From NCBI GenBank assembly GCA_950295325.1, contig OX485806.1:26166001-26230000 (forward strand): a DNA stretch of 64,000 nt. Reading direction: 5' to 3'. This stretch comes from Polytrichum commune (lineage: Eukaryota; Streptophyta; Polytrichopsida; Polytrichales; Polytrichaceae). Below the pieces are notes generated by a model, which worked only from the letters and a program-made list of their open reading frames with translations, did not search any database and was not told the DNA's origin. Below are positions 12,669 through 24,300 of the stretch, in pieces (positions within the stretch are counted from its first letter, which is position 1; each line of letters opens with the position of its first letter). A program made the translations under genes and the position numbers.

Positions 12669-12746
12669 AAGCCGGTGATGAAGTAAATATCCGAAAACTT
12701 CTGATCTTTGTGATGTGTAATAATCACCATCTTTCGACTGAGGCTT
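12669..12746 (+). ncRNA. Box C/D snoRNA, type D, copy 1 (snR60/U80-like guide)
   Basis: A textbook C/D RNA: terminal stem AAGCC/GGCTT, C box GTGATGA (12675-12681), D' box CTGA (12701-12704), C' box TGATGTG (12711-12717) and D box CTGA (12738-12741). The guide TCACCATCTTTCG (12724-12736) is complementary to 25S rRNA CGAAAGATGGTGA. The +5 rule points to an A in GAAAG, the site of yeast snR60 and animal U80 (yeast Am817). The D' guide does not match the second snR60 target. Confidence 0.88.
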
Positions 12747-12782
12747 GATCGGTTGTAGATTTTGGGTAATATGACCGGAGGA

Positions 12783-12860
12783 GGCCGGGTGACGATAGAA
12801 AACATAGACCTGTTCTGAGAAATCAGTGAGGAACAAAACATGCACTACCAACTGACGGCC
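12783..12860 (+). ncRNA. Box C/D snoRNA, type E (two predicted 18S rRNA guides)
   Basis: Terminal stem GGCCG/CGGCC, C box GTGACGA (12789-12795), D' box CTGA (12815-12818), C' box GTGAGGA (12826-12832) and D box CTGA (12852-12855). The D' guide CATAGACCTGTT (12803-12814) pairs with 18S AACAGGTCTGTG with one G-U, pointing at the G modified by snR56/U25. The D guide CATGCACTACCA (12839-12850) pairs with the 18S stretch TGGTGGTGCATG with one G-U, pointing at the U modified by snR55/U33. Targets are recalled from memory. It has no counterpart in the second unit. Confidence 0.82.
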
Positions 12861-12986
12861 TTCTCCATACAGGGATATCCTGTTGTACTCTCTGGTATAC
12901 GAGTGTCGATTTAAGTGCAATGTGGTTATGAATCGTTCCACTTCAATGGCGGTTTAGTTTTCGGTTGGAGGTTTGTAGTTCATCTA

Positions 12987-13104
12987 GGCTAATGATGGTT
13001 ACCTCTAGGGCGCAGTTGCAGGTGGTGCTGGGACCTTGTTTGACAAGGAGAACCTCCTCAGCAGTCCCCTGCATTTCAATGACGCGAAACCGTAGACTGA
13101 AGCC
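12987..13104 (+). ncRNA. Box C/D-like RNA, type A, copy 2
   Basis: A 118-nt block nearly identical to 12278-12395. Here the terminal stem is a perfect GGCT/AGCC, so the pair shows one stem change (G-U in copy 1 to A-U here) that keeps pairing. The C box is ATGATGG and the D box CTGA is at 13097-13100. The internal CCTTG/CAAGG hairpin is kept. Target unknown. Confidence 0.6.
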
Positions 13105-13135
13105 TCTTGTTTAAAATTTTGATTTGCAACTCTAT

Positions 13136-13220
13136 GAATGTGATGAGTAGAAATTGTCGCCCCAGTCCTATCTGAGTACTTGTGCTCAATGAGGATTGAC
13201 TCTTTCCACATTCTGATTCT
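13136..13220 (+). ncRNA. Box C/D snoRNA, type B, copy 2
   Basis: C box GTGATGA (13140-13146), D' box CTGA (13172-13175), D box CTGA (13213-13216) and short terminal stem GAA/TTC. The guide GTCGCCCCAGTCCTAT (13156-13171) directly abuts an intact D' box, making this the more convincing member of the pair. It can pair with the conserved 25S segment GGCTGGGGCG, with the first G as the predicted methylation site. The segment before the D box differs from copy 1, so only the D' guide appears constrained. Confidence 0.72.
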
Positions 13221-13249
13221 TTCGGTTTTTTATTTAGAAAACAATATGT

Positions 13250-13310
13250 ACTTTACGGTGCCGGAACCGTATGAATTCTGCGTTTTGTGGTTTCACGTCA
13301 GTCGATCTCA
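13250..13310 (+). pseudogene. Degraded type C snoRNA remnant
   Basis: TTTCACGTCAGTCGATCT here aligns with TTTGCACGTCAGTCTGATCC of the type C snoRNA. The D box CTGA has lost its T, the guide carries a change, and no C box or closing stem is found upstream. It lies at the expected place between B and D in the second unit, so it is a dying copy. Confidence 0.6.
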
Positions 13311-13339
13311 TAACAGATAGTTATCGAGGCAATTCAACC

Positions 13340-13419
13340 CAAGCTGGTGATGACTTTGTAATCCGAAAATATCTGATTTACATGATGTGTATTAATCACC
13401 ATCTTTCGACTGAGGCTTG
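13340..13419 (+). ncRNA. Box C/D snoRNA, type D, copy 2 (snR60/U80-like guide)
   Basis: Same plan as 12669-12746: terminal stem CAAGCT/GGCTTG, C box GTGATGA (13347-13353), D' CTGA, C' TGATGTG and D box CTGA (13410-13413). The guide TCACCATCTTTCG (13396-13408) is unchanged although the rest has drifted, which argues that the guide is maintained by selection. Predicted target is the A of CGAAAGATGG in 25S rRNA. Confidence 0.86.
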
Positions 13420-16063
13420 GAGGATTGTCATTAGGTTAGGGCTTTACTCTACTGGACTAAATTTGCTAACTAATAACAAAGGGGGTTTTTTTTACAAAAT
13501 AAACTGTGCTGAACAGCAGACAATATTAAATGCAAAAGACAGTGCAATATGGAAGAAATTGGCGGCTTACTCGCAAGTTAAAATCACAATTAAGTACATC
13601 CTTACCGAATGAGGGGAACCACTTTCCATGGCTTTCATACGATCATATTGCTCTGGGAATATGATCGGAAAGCGAATCTCAATTTTGAAGAATTCACTCT
13701 GCGGAGAAGGCTGTTGGTAAAATGATAAGTGATGGAGAAGTTTGTCAATGCAATGGAGCAGATGAAGGAAGAAAGAATCAACTCATGGTATCACTCACCG
13801 TGAGACCGAGTCGATATGTTATGGGAGTAAGTGTTAAACACTACACCTAATATTCTAGCTCTAAATCTGAAGCTCTGAATGTCGGAGGATCGTGTTTGAA
13901 GTCCCAAGAAAACCGAACTTTTGCAAAACTTCACAAAAAAAACTGAATGTTAGCCTTCCTGTATTGAATGTGTAAATAGAATGTTGTCTCACCATACTGA
14001 AGTAGTATATGCAATAAAATGATACACTTTAAATATTTAGATTCCTTACATAATGCACTTGATCATCATCCAACTCCAAGGGCTAAGCCCTCCGGTTTTC
14101 GGTCAATCCAAGATTCAAAAATTCTAACCCAATCCATATTTTCCATTGCAAGACCGTACAATGGTACTCGCATTTACGCATCTAATGTTTCAAGTTTCAA
14201 TGGACTTCTGCAATCACTCTTCACCCAATTCTATTTGGGAAATCCACGCTCACATATACCTGTGCTTGCCAAGCCGAAGATGCAGTTAGTGTCGAGTTGA
14301 AGTTGCAAAGTCGAAATTGCAGTAGTAGTTGTTGGATTTTGGAAGAGTCTGCTCGAGTGCCAAGATTGGAGTCCAACTATATTGTTATTTGCAAATTGCA
14401 ACCATTGTATTTTGTGACATGCAGTTTTTGGAGAGACCTTCGTTGTGAAGGGTGGAAACTTTGCATGACAAGATTTTGTGAAGTGCCCAAAAAAAAAAAC
14501 TTTTTTGATGGCCAAAATGGCATTTGATAGGTGTTGAAGACTTCAATATTGAACATTGCATATACCTACATGATAGTTCTTGCATGGTATATAGATCCAA
14601 ATTCTTTGTAATGTTAAAAAAATAAAATTGAAATACTAATTTATCATTTTGAAAACATTAGAGCTATAAGAATTATAGTGATATCAATCCCACTACATGA
14701 AACATTGTGTTTGGTGTTACTTACTATTTGGAATTGCACAATGCTATAACTATTTACAACACATCTCATTTCTTTTGGTTAACAAAGGTCAAATTAGTTG
14801 TAAGGACATTATAGAATATTAACATCTTTACTTGGTAAAAAATTACATGAGCCGTAAAAAGCTAAAGCATTGTGTAACTCCAAAAATTAAGGGACATCAA
14901 GTATCATATGTAGTGTAGTGCTATATCCATAACCCCATCCTAAACCACATATGCAAGAACTATGCCCTTAATCACGTGCTATATAGATTGTTAGGGTTTG
15001 TCGTTTGAAAGTGGCTAGAATCACCCAAAACTTTGACACACCCTTTATAAAGGACATTCTTGGACATGGGTGGATAAAGTAGTTCAAAAATAGGAACTCC
15101 AACTTGACACTTAGAGTGATGCAAGGTTTGGTGCAAGGCAAGGCAAAGGGTTTATGCATTGAGAATCTTGCATTTTAATATGAATATTGAATATGTACTT
15201 TAGGCACAACTACCCATACACTCACATTTGGAATTGTGATGAGTCCAAGGCCCAAGTGGGGTGGATCTTGTGAAGACTTATGACATATATTGAAGCACAC
15301 AAAGGCATATGATCATATGTATAGAGTGTGAATAACATTTGTTAATGATATAAAAAAATTGTTAGTTGGTTCACCAAAGATAATGTTTGGTTCTAATATT
15401 TGAAACAAAACTAATAGAATTAGCATTTCATATGCGTTATTGTAGTATAGTGCCTTGAAATAAATATTGACATAATTTCAAATGTGTTTATAAATGTTTT
15501 TTGGTGTGAAAGGAGAAAAATATTCCCAACAACTCTTGCTTGGAGAAACCATTTGAGAAATTGGAAGTCAACAATTTTCATGAACATAACAAATATATTA
15601 GGAAAGTGTTCACTAGTTGAGAGGTTGGCCATGAGCTCAATAGAAGACCATAAACCTAAGTATGATGAACCCAAATCCACTTTTCAAAACACCATAATAA
15701 AGTGAACCTTGCACACTCCCCCAAAACACATTCCCTTCTCAAAATGGACCTCCAACCATGCGCTTACGGGGTAGTACCCCACACGTTGGTTTCAAATAAC
15801 ACGAGGGACTAAGGAAGATTTAGGGCCAACAAACAGGGAGAAGTTACAAATAAACTGGTTGGGTTTGAGAACAAACTGGTTGAAGTTCAAGACTTCAAGA
15901 ATATCACCCATCATTTCAAAGAAATATATGAAATATTCCTCAAATTATTGACGAAAAACTGAAAGATCACAACATGTAACCGGTTGGACTTGGAAACACT
16001 AGGATTTTGACCGATTATGGCCAAAAACCTCCCAAGACACTTGTTCAAGGGGAAGGGGGGCAC
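13420..16063. other. AT-rich spacer, no gene seen
   Basis: A T-run at about 13484-13491 follows the snoRNA cluster. The rest has only short ORFs lacking recognisable motifs. Confidence 0.5.
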
Positions 16064-18826
16064 CTAATTTAGTTTATAGTTGTCCGTGAACCTCTTGCCT
16101 CCAAGGGGCACCTTCATGAACTCCGTGATGTACTCGGCATAGGTGACCGGCCTGTAGCGAGGGGGGTTGGCGTCGCTGCAAAATTTGGGGGCGGGGCAGA
16201 TGACTGTCTCCCAATCGGGCAGGAAGAAGTTGGCAATGCTCATTCGCCCGCTGCTCGCCAATGCTCGGTGCATCACACTCTTGTATTTGTCATTGCTTAT
16301 CATCTGCCACCACATTCGTCACAATGCACCAATTTCATCAAATTCAACAAGACTTCCCTATGCAAAATTTGGTCCAATAGGATTTCTCATTTTTATCAAA
16401 TCCGGTCCTGGGGTTATATATTAAGGTTGGGTCCGAACATTCACTCATCCCATGTGGTATCCTAGGTTGTAAAATTTTGGTGTCAAATCTTTGGACGGGT
16501 TTGAAGAAACCATGATGAAGTTTTTCTTGGCTCGAACTCTCAATATGAGCTGGATTGGGCTCATGTGTTGGATAATGGACATCTCTGCCATCAGTGTATG
16601 GAAAGTTGATTCTCTTCACTCCACTTTTCCCTCAAAAACATCTGAACCTAAAATTGGACCTCATCACTTTACATGTGATAGAGTTGGACTAGACTGAGGA
16701 CTTAAAACACATGAATTGGGCCGGCCCCAAGCCATGTATAAAGTGGGCCTATAGTAGTTTGATGGAACTTTGGTCTGAATTAGGTTTCCTGCCATCCATC
16801 CATTAGGTTTTGTCCTCTTTACCATGTTTCCGTAAGTGGTAACATGCCCAAAGCTCCCTGTCAAATCGACTATGCTTCCCTTCAGACAACAAGTGATTCT
16901 TGCCCCTGTTAGTTCACACACTGGAGCGTGGGTTGAGATCAGCTCAAACTTGCAGTTTTCGGAGACTGATACTTGCGATTGACAAGCTTTCGTCCGAATA
17001 AGCTCAAACTAATGAGAGCTTGACCAATCCTCAAGTTCTAAATTCTGGTTTGAGCAAGTGCAGAGTGGGCATGCTCCAAGTGAAACATAATCAAGGGGGA
17101 ATGCTACGAAACAAAGGAGAATTTATGACAAGCTAAAGAATGCTTGAAAACCCATTACTTTGGGGTTCATAAAACGGAGGTAAATCAGGTGTTTGATCGA
17201 GAGTTCTCATTGTCGCTCTAACTGTGATCCTCACGACGCCATGATCTAAGTATTGTAACCCCCGTAAAACCTGGAATTTCTTCAAGATGAAAGCTCAACT
17301 AGTGTGAAGTAGACTTGAGCGAACAAGCGTGAGTGAGAGGCTCCTATCCACCAATGGAATGCTCATTCCTTGAATCTCTCAATCTTGGAGCTCTCTGCAA
17401 CCTCTCTATGTAGTGTAAATGGGTCCTCAGTATTCTTCACTAAGGCTAGAACTTCAAAATTATTCTTGATTAGGAAGGCGATATTAGGTATGTATGTTAC
17501 CTGTATTTGGTCGCCGATGTTGATGACCAAAGCATTTGGGACAGGTGGAACAGGAACCCACATATCGTCTTTCAAAACTTCTAGGCCTGAGACACCATCC
17601 TGTTGCACGATGGTGACTACACTGCCGTCCGCATGCGAGCTGAGACCCATCACGAGGTCGGGTTGTGGGCACGGAGGGTAGTAATTCATCCCTGTTCGGA
17701 CGCCGCCCGGCTTGGTTTCTTGCACTCTTTGGAGAATGTAATCTTCCGGAAGATTCGAGTGACGAGAAAGCACAGCGAGGATGATGTGTGATAGCTTCAG
17801 CATCTCGCCTCCGTATTCCGCCACAACATCACTGAACCCACAAATCAAAGATGACAACATTTATAAGTACTTAATTAACCCGACAGCAATGCTACTCATC
17901 AATTTTCATGTGCTTCTGGATACCCTACATCAGGATTGAAGACTACGTCGTCGTCGTCGTCGTTGTTATCTTTTTTGTTTTTCTTCATCTGGCAGTGGAA
18001 ACTCACTTGAAACCGGCAGGTTTGCTGACGTGGAGGGGATCTAGGTTCCTGTGTCGTTCGGTGGCGCTCCAGAACCCAAGCCTGTCCACCCAGTCCACCC
18101 GCACGCCCTCCTTCACTGCAAAACGGCGGCCGTACCCAATGCCCGAGCTCGTCTTCATGCAATACTGCTCCTTCTCTTCGATCGGCAAGGCAAAAAATTT
18201 GTGGCACATTTGTATCGCAGCCTGCATCAAGGTCTCTGGAATTCCGTGGTTGATCACCTGATCAAAGAAACGCCAAATCAAACAGGTCAACCCGATGAGC
18301 TGAATGCAGTTTGTTTTCTCCTCTATTAATTATCGATCATCGTTGGGCGGCGAAATCAAGCTAACCCCGTTTTACATTGGGACCCGTAGATTGTCTTCTC
18401 CTCATTTCATGAAACTGTCCGAGTAATACATCTGGAATTTGACAGAAATGAGGTTACGTGGAGATTGAAGTCCACTGTGGCAAATTCACGCACCTGAAAG
18501 AATCCCCACTCCTCGCAAGCATGGCCAATCTCTTCCACGACACGCTGGTCATCTGCTCCTCCTCGTCGTTGGCTGTTATAATTCGCCATGTCGATAACCG
18601 GGATGCGGACGTGGCTGGGGATCGTCTTCGCCTGAGTCTGCGAAGGCCGCGTCTCCAGAGGCTGCACAAAGGTGGCCGGCACTTCTCTGCACGTCCCACT
18701 CTCGACTAAAAACTGCACCATCTCCGTAGGATCCACCGAGACTCGCAGCTCCCCGCCTTTCAGCTCGGGCAGCTGCTGATTATCTGGTCTACTCATAGTT
18801 TTTACCGATGACCCTGCAGGCATCAT
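16064..18826 (-). CDS. 2-oxoglutarate/Fe(II)-dependent dioxygenase (DOXC type), copy 1
   Basis: A soluble cytosolic oxygenase of the plant 2-OG dioxygenase family that also contains anthocyanidin synthase and SRG1-like enzymes; the substrate cannot be told. Four exons on the minus strand join in frame: 18826-18494, 18257-18007, 17831-17501 and 16303-16064, giving 384 residues. The N-terminal half holds IPVIDMANYNSQ and WGFFQVINHGIP. The catalytic core has NYYPPCPQPDLVMGLSSHAD (H261, D263) and HRALASSGRMS (H317, R325, S327). These supply the iron triad HxD...H and the RxS site for 2-oxoglutarate. It ends in DNYKLN, shorter than the 394-residue partner at 37214-39815. Exons 1 to 3 have the same lengths in both genes. 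Intron 3 is about 1.2 kb. The partner is divergently transcribed 18.4 kb away, and proximal promoters are conserved. Confidence 0.94.
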
Positions 18827-18983
18827 CGTGATCGATAAATTGCTACCACGTACGCTAATTCTGAATCTGTTGATGATGACTCAAAGCCTGCTGCACAACA
18901 AGCTGAGTGCAACTTATAAATTAGTACGCAAGCTTATAGAAGTGTTGCTGCGGAGCTGGTGATAAGGAAAGATTTGAGTACTA

Positions 18984-19170
18984 GAATGCCAGTGTCATGT
19001 AACTGGAACTGATGGATGAGGTGGGATGAGGTGGCTTTATAGTCCCTGAGCGGTAGGATGAGGGAATCCAGGCGGTGAGTCCACCGGTTGACTGCCCAAG
19101 CATTCAGAAGAACGTCTCATCAACATGCAGTGAACAGAACTGTGATCCGAAACATCTACTATTAGTGGGT
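18984..19170 (-). promoter_or_regulatory. Proximal promoter of dioxygenase copy 1 with TATA box
   Basis: TATAAAG (minus strand, 19041-19035) lies 209 bp before the start codon. The surrounding segment, including CGGTGGACTCACC and CTCATCCTACCG upstream and CAGTTCCAGTTA downstream of the TATA box, is shared with the promoter of the second dioxygenase gene at 36690-36950. Weaker similarity continues further upstream. Such conservation fits either recent duplication or selection on shared regulation. Confidence 0.8.
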
Positions 19171-22100
19171 GGTTGCAAGTTGACCTGCACTAATTCCATG
19201 TAACCTTCAAGTGAGTATCCCCACCGTGACTTCATCTACAATATACCAGTATGCTACCTGCGTGAATTTTTCGGCAGATGCTACAGTTTACAACTTGTTC
19301 TAAGCTATGTTATGTTCCAGAGTAATCAGAGTAATAGTGCGTGCACCTAATGTGCATTGCGGACAGTGACCTAGCTAGAATGGGTTCTGACATATAGGTA
19401 CATATCCAGGTGTGAAATGTACACATACTAAAGAAAATCAGTACATGTCATCAATGACGTTCACTCACATCAAGAATTTACAAGATATTCACCTTGTCTC
19501 CAAGCAACTTGCAGTCGTCAAACCCCCTGTAACAGTATAATTACGCTGAATGCTCAAAGTGTCCCCAACAGGTGCATACTGCACTCAGCTTAGACAGAGT
19601 CAACTGCCACTTCGGTGTCTCACCTGAACCAGTGGATTCATCAAAACTGATTGTTCGGGACTCGGGAGCAACAATATTGGGGCTACAATGTTGCGCACAT
19701 GAGCTACAGTGCAGGAATTAATGTACACGGAGAAGCGGCTTTCTTGGCCAGAATTGGTACCGTCCTTCCTCCAATTGAAGTCCAGCTGAGCAAGTCAACG
19801 TCAACATTCTGGTCCGAACGACCTATTAATGGATAATCTGAAGCTTACAACACCAGTTTCGGCACTGATTCCAAGTGGTTCCATAAAAGCTCAAATGGGC
19901 ATCTCCACGAAAAATTTATCCCTTCACAGCTAACTTATAACCTGCGTGAACTCTTCGGCTTGGCCACTACAGTGTCTCATTATTAGCTGTAAAATTTATA
20001 TGCTCCTGAATCCTGATCAGTAGGCGGACTCGAATGCCATCTATATGTTGCGTACATGATCTACAGTAGAATGTACATCCTGTGCACATAACCTACCGTG
20101 GGATGCCGAAAGGTTCAACTGGTCTGGCCAAAGGGTCACACATCCTCGTCCTCCTCTTCTCCCACCTGTTCTTCTTCCTCATCATCTTCTTCGTCTTCAC
20201 AGAGCCCTCCACACCACTCTGCAGAAGAGAGTGAGAAAGAAGACTATGCGCATAATAGCAGTTCTTCATCTGCGAGCCCGCTCCGTGATCATCACAGTCC
20301 ACGGCAAACTGCATCCCCGAGTCCTCCTGAAATTCGAGTTTGAGCCCTCTGTCTGAAATATCAGATGACAGAATGTCTCCATGAGCCTCAGTTTGTGTAA
20401 AATTTTGAGCTATAATTTGGATTTAATATTCCAATCGCCGAATTGTCTAGTTCCATCATCCCATGGATAACAAAATATAGAAGAAATCGTAATTATAAGA
20501 AGACTGTTCCTTTCACCTTCAACATCATATATTGTTAGGCATGTGGTGCTATTGTTTGCACTTCCAATTCCGCATATAATTTGGCCGTTGGATAAGTTTT
20601 GGGAATTATGTCATCCAAGGTTAGTGATCGTAATTTGTGAATCACAAAGATTGTCATTCTGAGTTTCAAAATTGAAGTCAAAGTGAATTTTCTTTTTCTT
20701 TTCTTTAAATGAATAACCCTTTCATTTATGTTAACCTTTTGAATTTAGATTGGTATCAATGTTTTGAGACCAAGAAAAGAAAAGGAAAGAAAAAGTAACG
20801 TCTGTATTCATGTACCGGCGTGAATGTGAGCCCGTTAGCCTTATGTCGATCACGGTTATCCGTGATGCAAGCTAAGGTGTTCTGCCTCCTTTTTTGACCC
20901 CATAGACGAATCTCATCATAACACACGTTATTTTGGTGGCCATTCTTGACTACAAGCGTTGCTATAAACTGTACCACTCAAATAGAATAGACAAACACAT
21001 TTCCGCTAATGTAAGCAATTTAACATAAGTGTAGTATAGGTGTGATACTGGAATGATTTTTCACATGTCTAGAAATTGATATTACAAGGTTTAACAAAAA
21101 AAAAAACACATTTATTTCCGAGTTTTGAAGTTGCCGTAAATTTTCAAAGACAAGATTCTGTCCAACCCATATATAGAAGATAGGTTGATCTACTGCCAAA
21201 AACTGGGAGACAAACACTTGAGTACAATTAGTGTCCTTTTCAAGGAGCCTAATTCCGTGCACATTTACTTTTTTCATCACGCCGAATGTGATTCAAGACT
21301 ACATGTGTGATTCTTCATGGTTTTTCCTCCATCACATCAAAAAAGTGACGGCTACATATGTGACTCTTCACAGTTCTTTCCATCACATTGAAAAACGACG
21401 GCTACATGTGTGAAACTTCACAACTTTAGGAACTCTATGTATCAAGATTGGGGGAGTTATTGAAAATGGGTTTGTCTATTCTACAAGCACCCAATAAAGA
21501 AGATTGACCACATAAGACCCACACACTTTACCGACAAAGTGACCTACAAGTATACCTCCAAAGTATGCATGCAAACACGTATGCAAATTATGCATGAACA
21601 CCGCACGCGCTCCCGCGTTTTATTTACCTCCATGGTTGTGAGGACTGCCCAATATAATGTATAAAGAAAAACTTTAAAAAAACTTGACTTATTTATGGAA
21701 TCTTGGGCTCTTCAATCATTTGCTTATACATCTCTTACCTGAAACTCATGAGCAGTCTTCTCTTTTGAAAGAATCTAGAAATCCTGAATGGATATTCAAA
21801 CATACCCCTAAATAAATACGCTGTGTTAGAAGATGGCGGATAACACGGGAATGCGTGTGCCATTGTCGAAGGATGCGGAACCAAATAAATTATTTGTTGG
21901 GCTACTTAAGCTTCGTGGGCGTCTAAGGAAACTCATTCATTGGGAAGGTGGAAGTGTAGTATAGTATTATTTTACAACATGAATTCACTAAGTAACATTG
22001 CACCCAATCCTGCGACTGGACAAGCCATGTAAAAAACAAAGAACGCTGAAAGCATCTCAAGAAACGCGCATATTATGGTACTTTTTGATTGTTCAAAGGG

Positions 22101-24300
22101 CGAGATTTCGAATCAAAACCTCCGCTAGTTTGAATTGACAAATTTTGACATTGTGACTTCAAAAGTGGCGTCAACGACCCCATATGACTCTTGTGGGGTC
22201 TAGTTGGAATCTTGTTGCACTGAATCAACACTTAAATTATAGAGGGTTTATTTAACTACAAGCAATTCATCCACAATGGGTAATTTTTACATATACACTT
22301 ACGAACTCCAAGTCCAAGTCCACATGTTGGAATACATACATTCATACATACACGATTATTTTGCTTAATTCTAGATAACTTTAGAGAATAATCCGTTCAC
22401 ACATCTAGACAACAATCTACACCCTTTATGATATATAGTGTCACTTTCTATTTGGATTTACTATAGATCTCATTTTCTACCAACAAAGGTTAAGTTGGTT
22501 GTTTGAACACTCTATAACATTAACATCTTTACTTGGTAAGAATTTATATTAACAATATACTGTTACAGTAGACAACATACCAAGAATGGTGTAACAGTAT
22601 TAGTTTTCATGATCCTTTGCAACCAAAAATTCAACACACCTTGAACACACTTTTCCTCCTTTCAACCCATGCAGTGAAAGTTTTCTTCACATGCCCTCTT
22701 TGTTTCAAGGATCTACATGAGCAGCGTTAATTGAACAAGTTGCTAGTCCTAGTCAAACTGAGTGTGCAAAATTTACATGAAATGTGCACTTCCTTTAAGG
22801 CCCACCTTAATTATGGACACATATAGGTCTCTCAAATTTATCACTAATTGCGTAATTTTTCCTGTAAAAATAAGGTAGGATATAGGACTTAGGGTGTCTA
22901 TAGAAAGATGTACCAATAGTGTTAAAAATATGTGGAAATTTTAGTGACTTTCCAATAAATATTTACCAATTTGTAAAATGTACGCAATCTACACAATTGC
23001 TTATATACATCACTCCTAACAAAACATTGAACTACCTACTACCTGCAATTTAAATTCTATAATCTCCATTGGCGGTTCTTGAATTACAATGATGGCTAAT
23101 AGTTTATTGCAAGAAAGAAAGAAAGAAAGATTGAAAGAAAGAACATTGGTATTCTTATTGATGTGAATTTGAGCCCGTTGGTCTTGCCTTGCCTTGGTAT
23201 TATTGCAAAAACTAGTGCCCACCAAAGGAATCATGTTAATTTCCTCTACTTCATTTAATTGTGGGAGTCTTGAGCAAGCCACCAATTGATGTTGTATATG
23301 ACATCCAGGTAGTGCTTCAATTTTCTTCCATTTCAGTTGTAAAAACTCTAAGATCAGAAGGAATTGTATTGCATTTGAGATTCTTGAATCTCCATGAAAT
23401 GAAATTTGAATTATGGGCAAGAGATACAAATTCTCATCGACAACTTCATTTTGTGTGCTAGATTGATGGATTAGGTAACCACCAAGGGACGAGTAGTGCC
23501 CAAGTAGGGTTTGCAGGATGTAACCATTGAATTGGTACCTTGGCCTTTTGGGCATTTTGATCATGGAGATCGACAGTATATATTTGAGGCAGGATAAGGA
23601 AACGGTATGCTATAGGAGGGTTATTCTCTTCCTCAATGTTGAGATGACCACTTCAAGCACCAACTCGTTATGAATAGGTTCACCTTTAGCTAGGGAATGC
23701 TATTTCATGAGCCTATTGACATGAGCTTGCTATTTTGAATAATTAACACCCTGTTAGTTGATAAAATGGCACTTTGAGGTACTTTTCAAGACCCTACATG
23801 TAGTTATAATCTACACCATGAATTTATTTCATAGACTCTATTTCGTTTGTAAACTATACCATTTATCAAAATTTTGGAATTTTGACATAAATTGATGTTC
23901 ATTCACTACAAAATTACAACAATACAATATGGGAAATGCATATGAAATTGAATGGTACTTGGTTGCAACATTATCTTGAAACAATCCAACACTATCGTGG
24001 AACTTCCAAGGACCACCCCAAGCCTGCACACAAGACCAAATCATCACCGAGATCAAAAGGTTCGAGAGGTTCTAGCATCACATTGGAATAAAAATATATC
24101 TAAGTTATTATAAAATAATAAGAATGGAAATAAAAGGTTGAGGGGTCTAAACCTCATCGGTCTCCTGATGTCAGATTCGTCAGGAGGAGATTCTCCCTTG
24201 AAGCCAAATAATCGTTTACTAATCATTTGCTAGGTATTCTACATAATGTGGTCTATAAATAAATCACTCTTCAAGTATCATGTAGCCCGTGTGCTATCGT
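19171..24300. other. Spacer between the divergent dioxygenase genes, left part
   Basis: No convincing gene. At 20098-20343 both strands are open: the plus strand gives a serine-rich peptide and the minus strand a 73-residue one, with no match I know. At 23016-23564 a 182-codon minus-strand ORF is the longest uninterrupted frame in the window but shows no family motif and includes a GAAA microsatellite (about 23108-23145). Confidence 0.45.
21297..21425. repeat. Short tandem repeat, period about 55 bp
   Basis: The phrase GCTACATRTGTGA...CTTCACA recurs three times, with CCATCACATYRAAAAA between copies. The copies differ by several substitutions and small indels, so the array is not recent. Confidence 0.65.

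Larger units (their letters stand above)
12278..13419 (+). repeat. Tandem duplication of a snoRNA cluster unit (about 709 bp)
   Basis: The unit A-B-C-D-E starts at 12278 and the unit A-B-(C)-D starts at 12987. The RNA-like blocks are well conserved between units while the spacers are not, which suggests selection on the RNAs. Element E is absent from the second unit and C is degraded there. Confidence 0.85.

Noticed and set aside
12861-12986. Possible H/ACA snoRNA between E and the second A unit
   Set aside because: No convincing H box or ACA tail with two hairpins could be drawn.
17899-18329. Plus-strand ORFs of about 100 codons over dioxygenase copy 1
   Set aside because: Antisense shadows of exon 2 and intron 2, including a GTC microsatellite.
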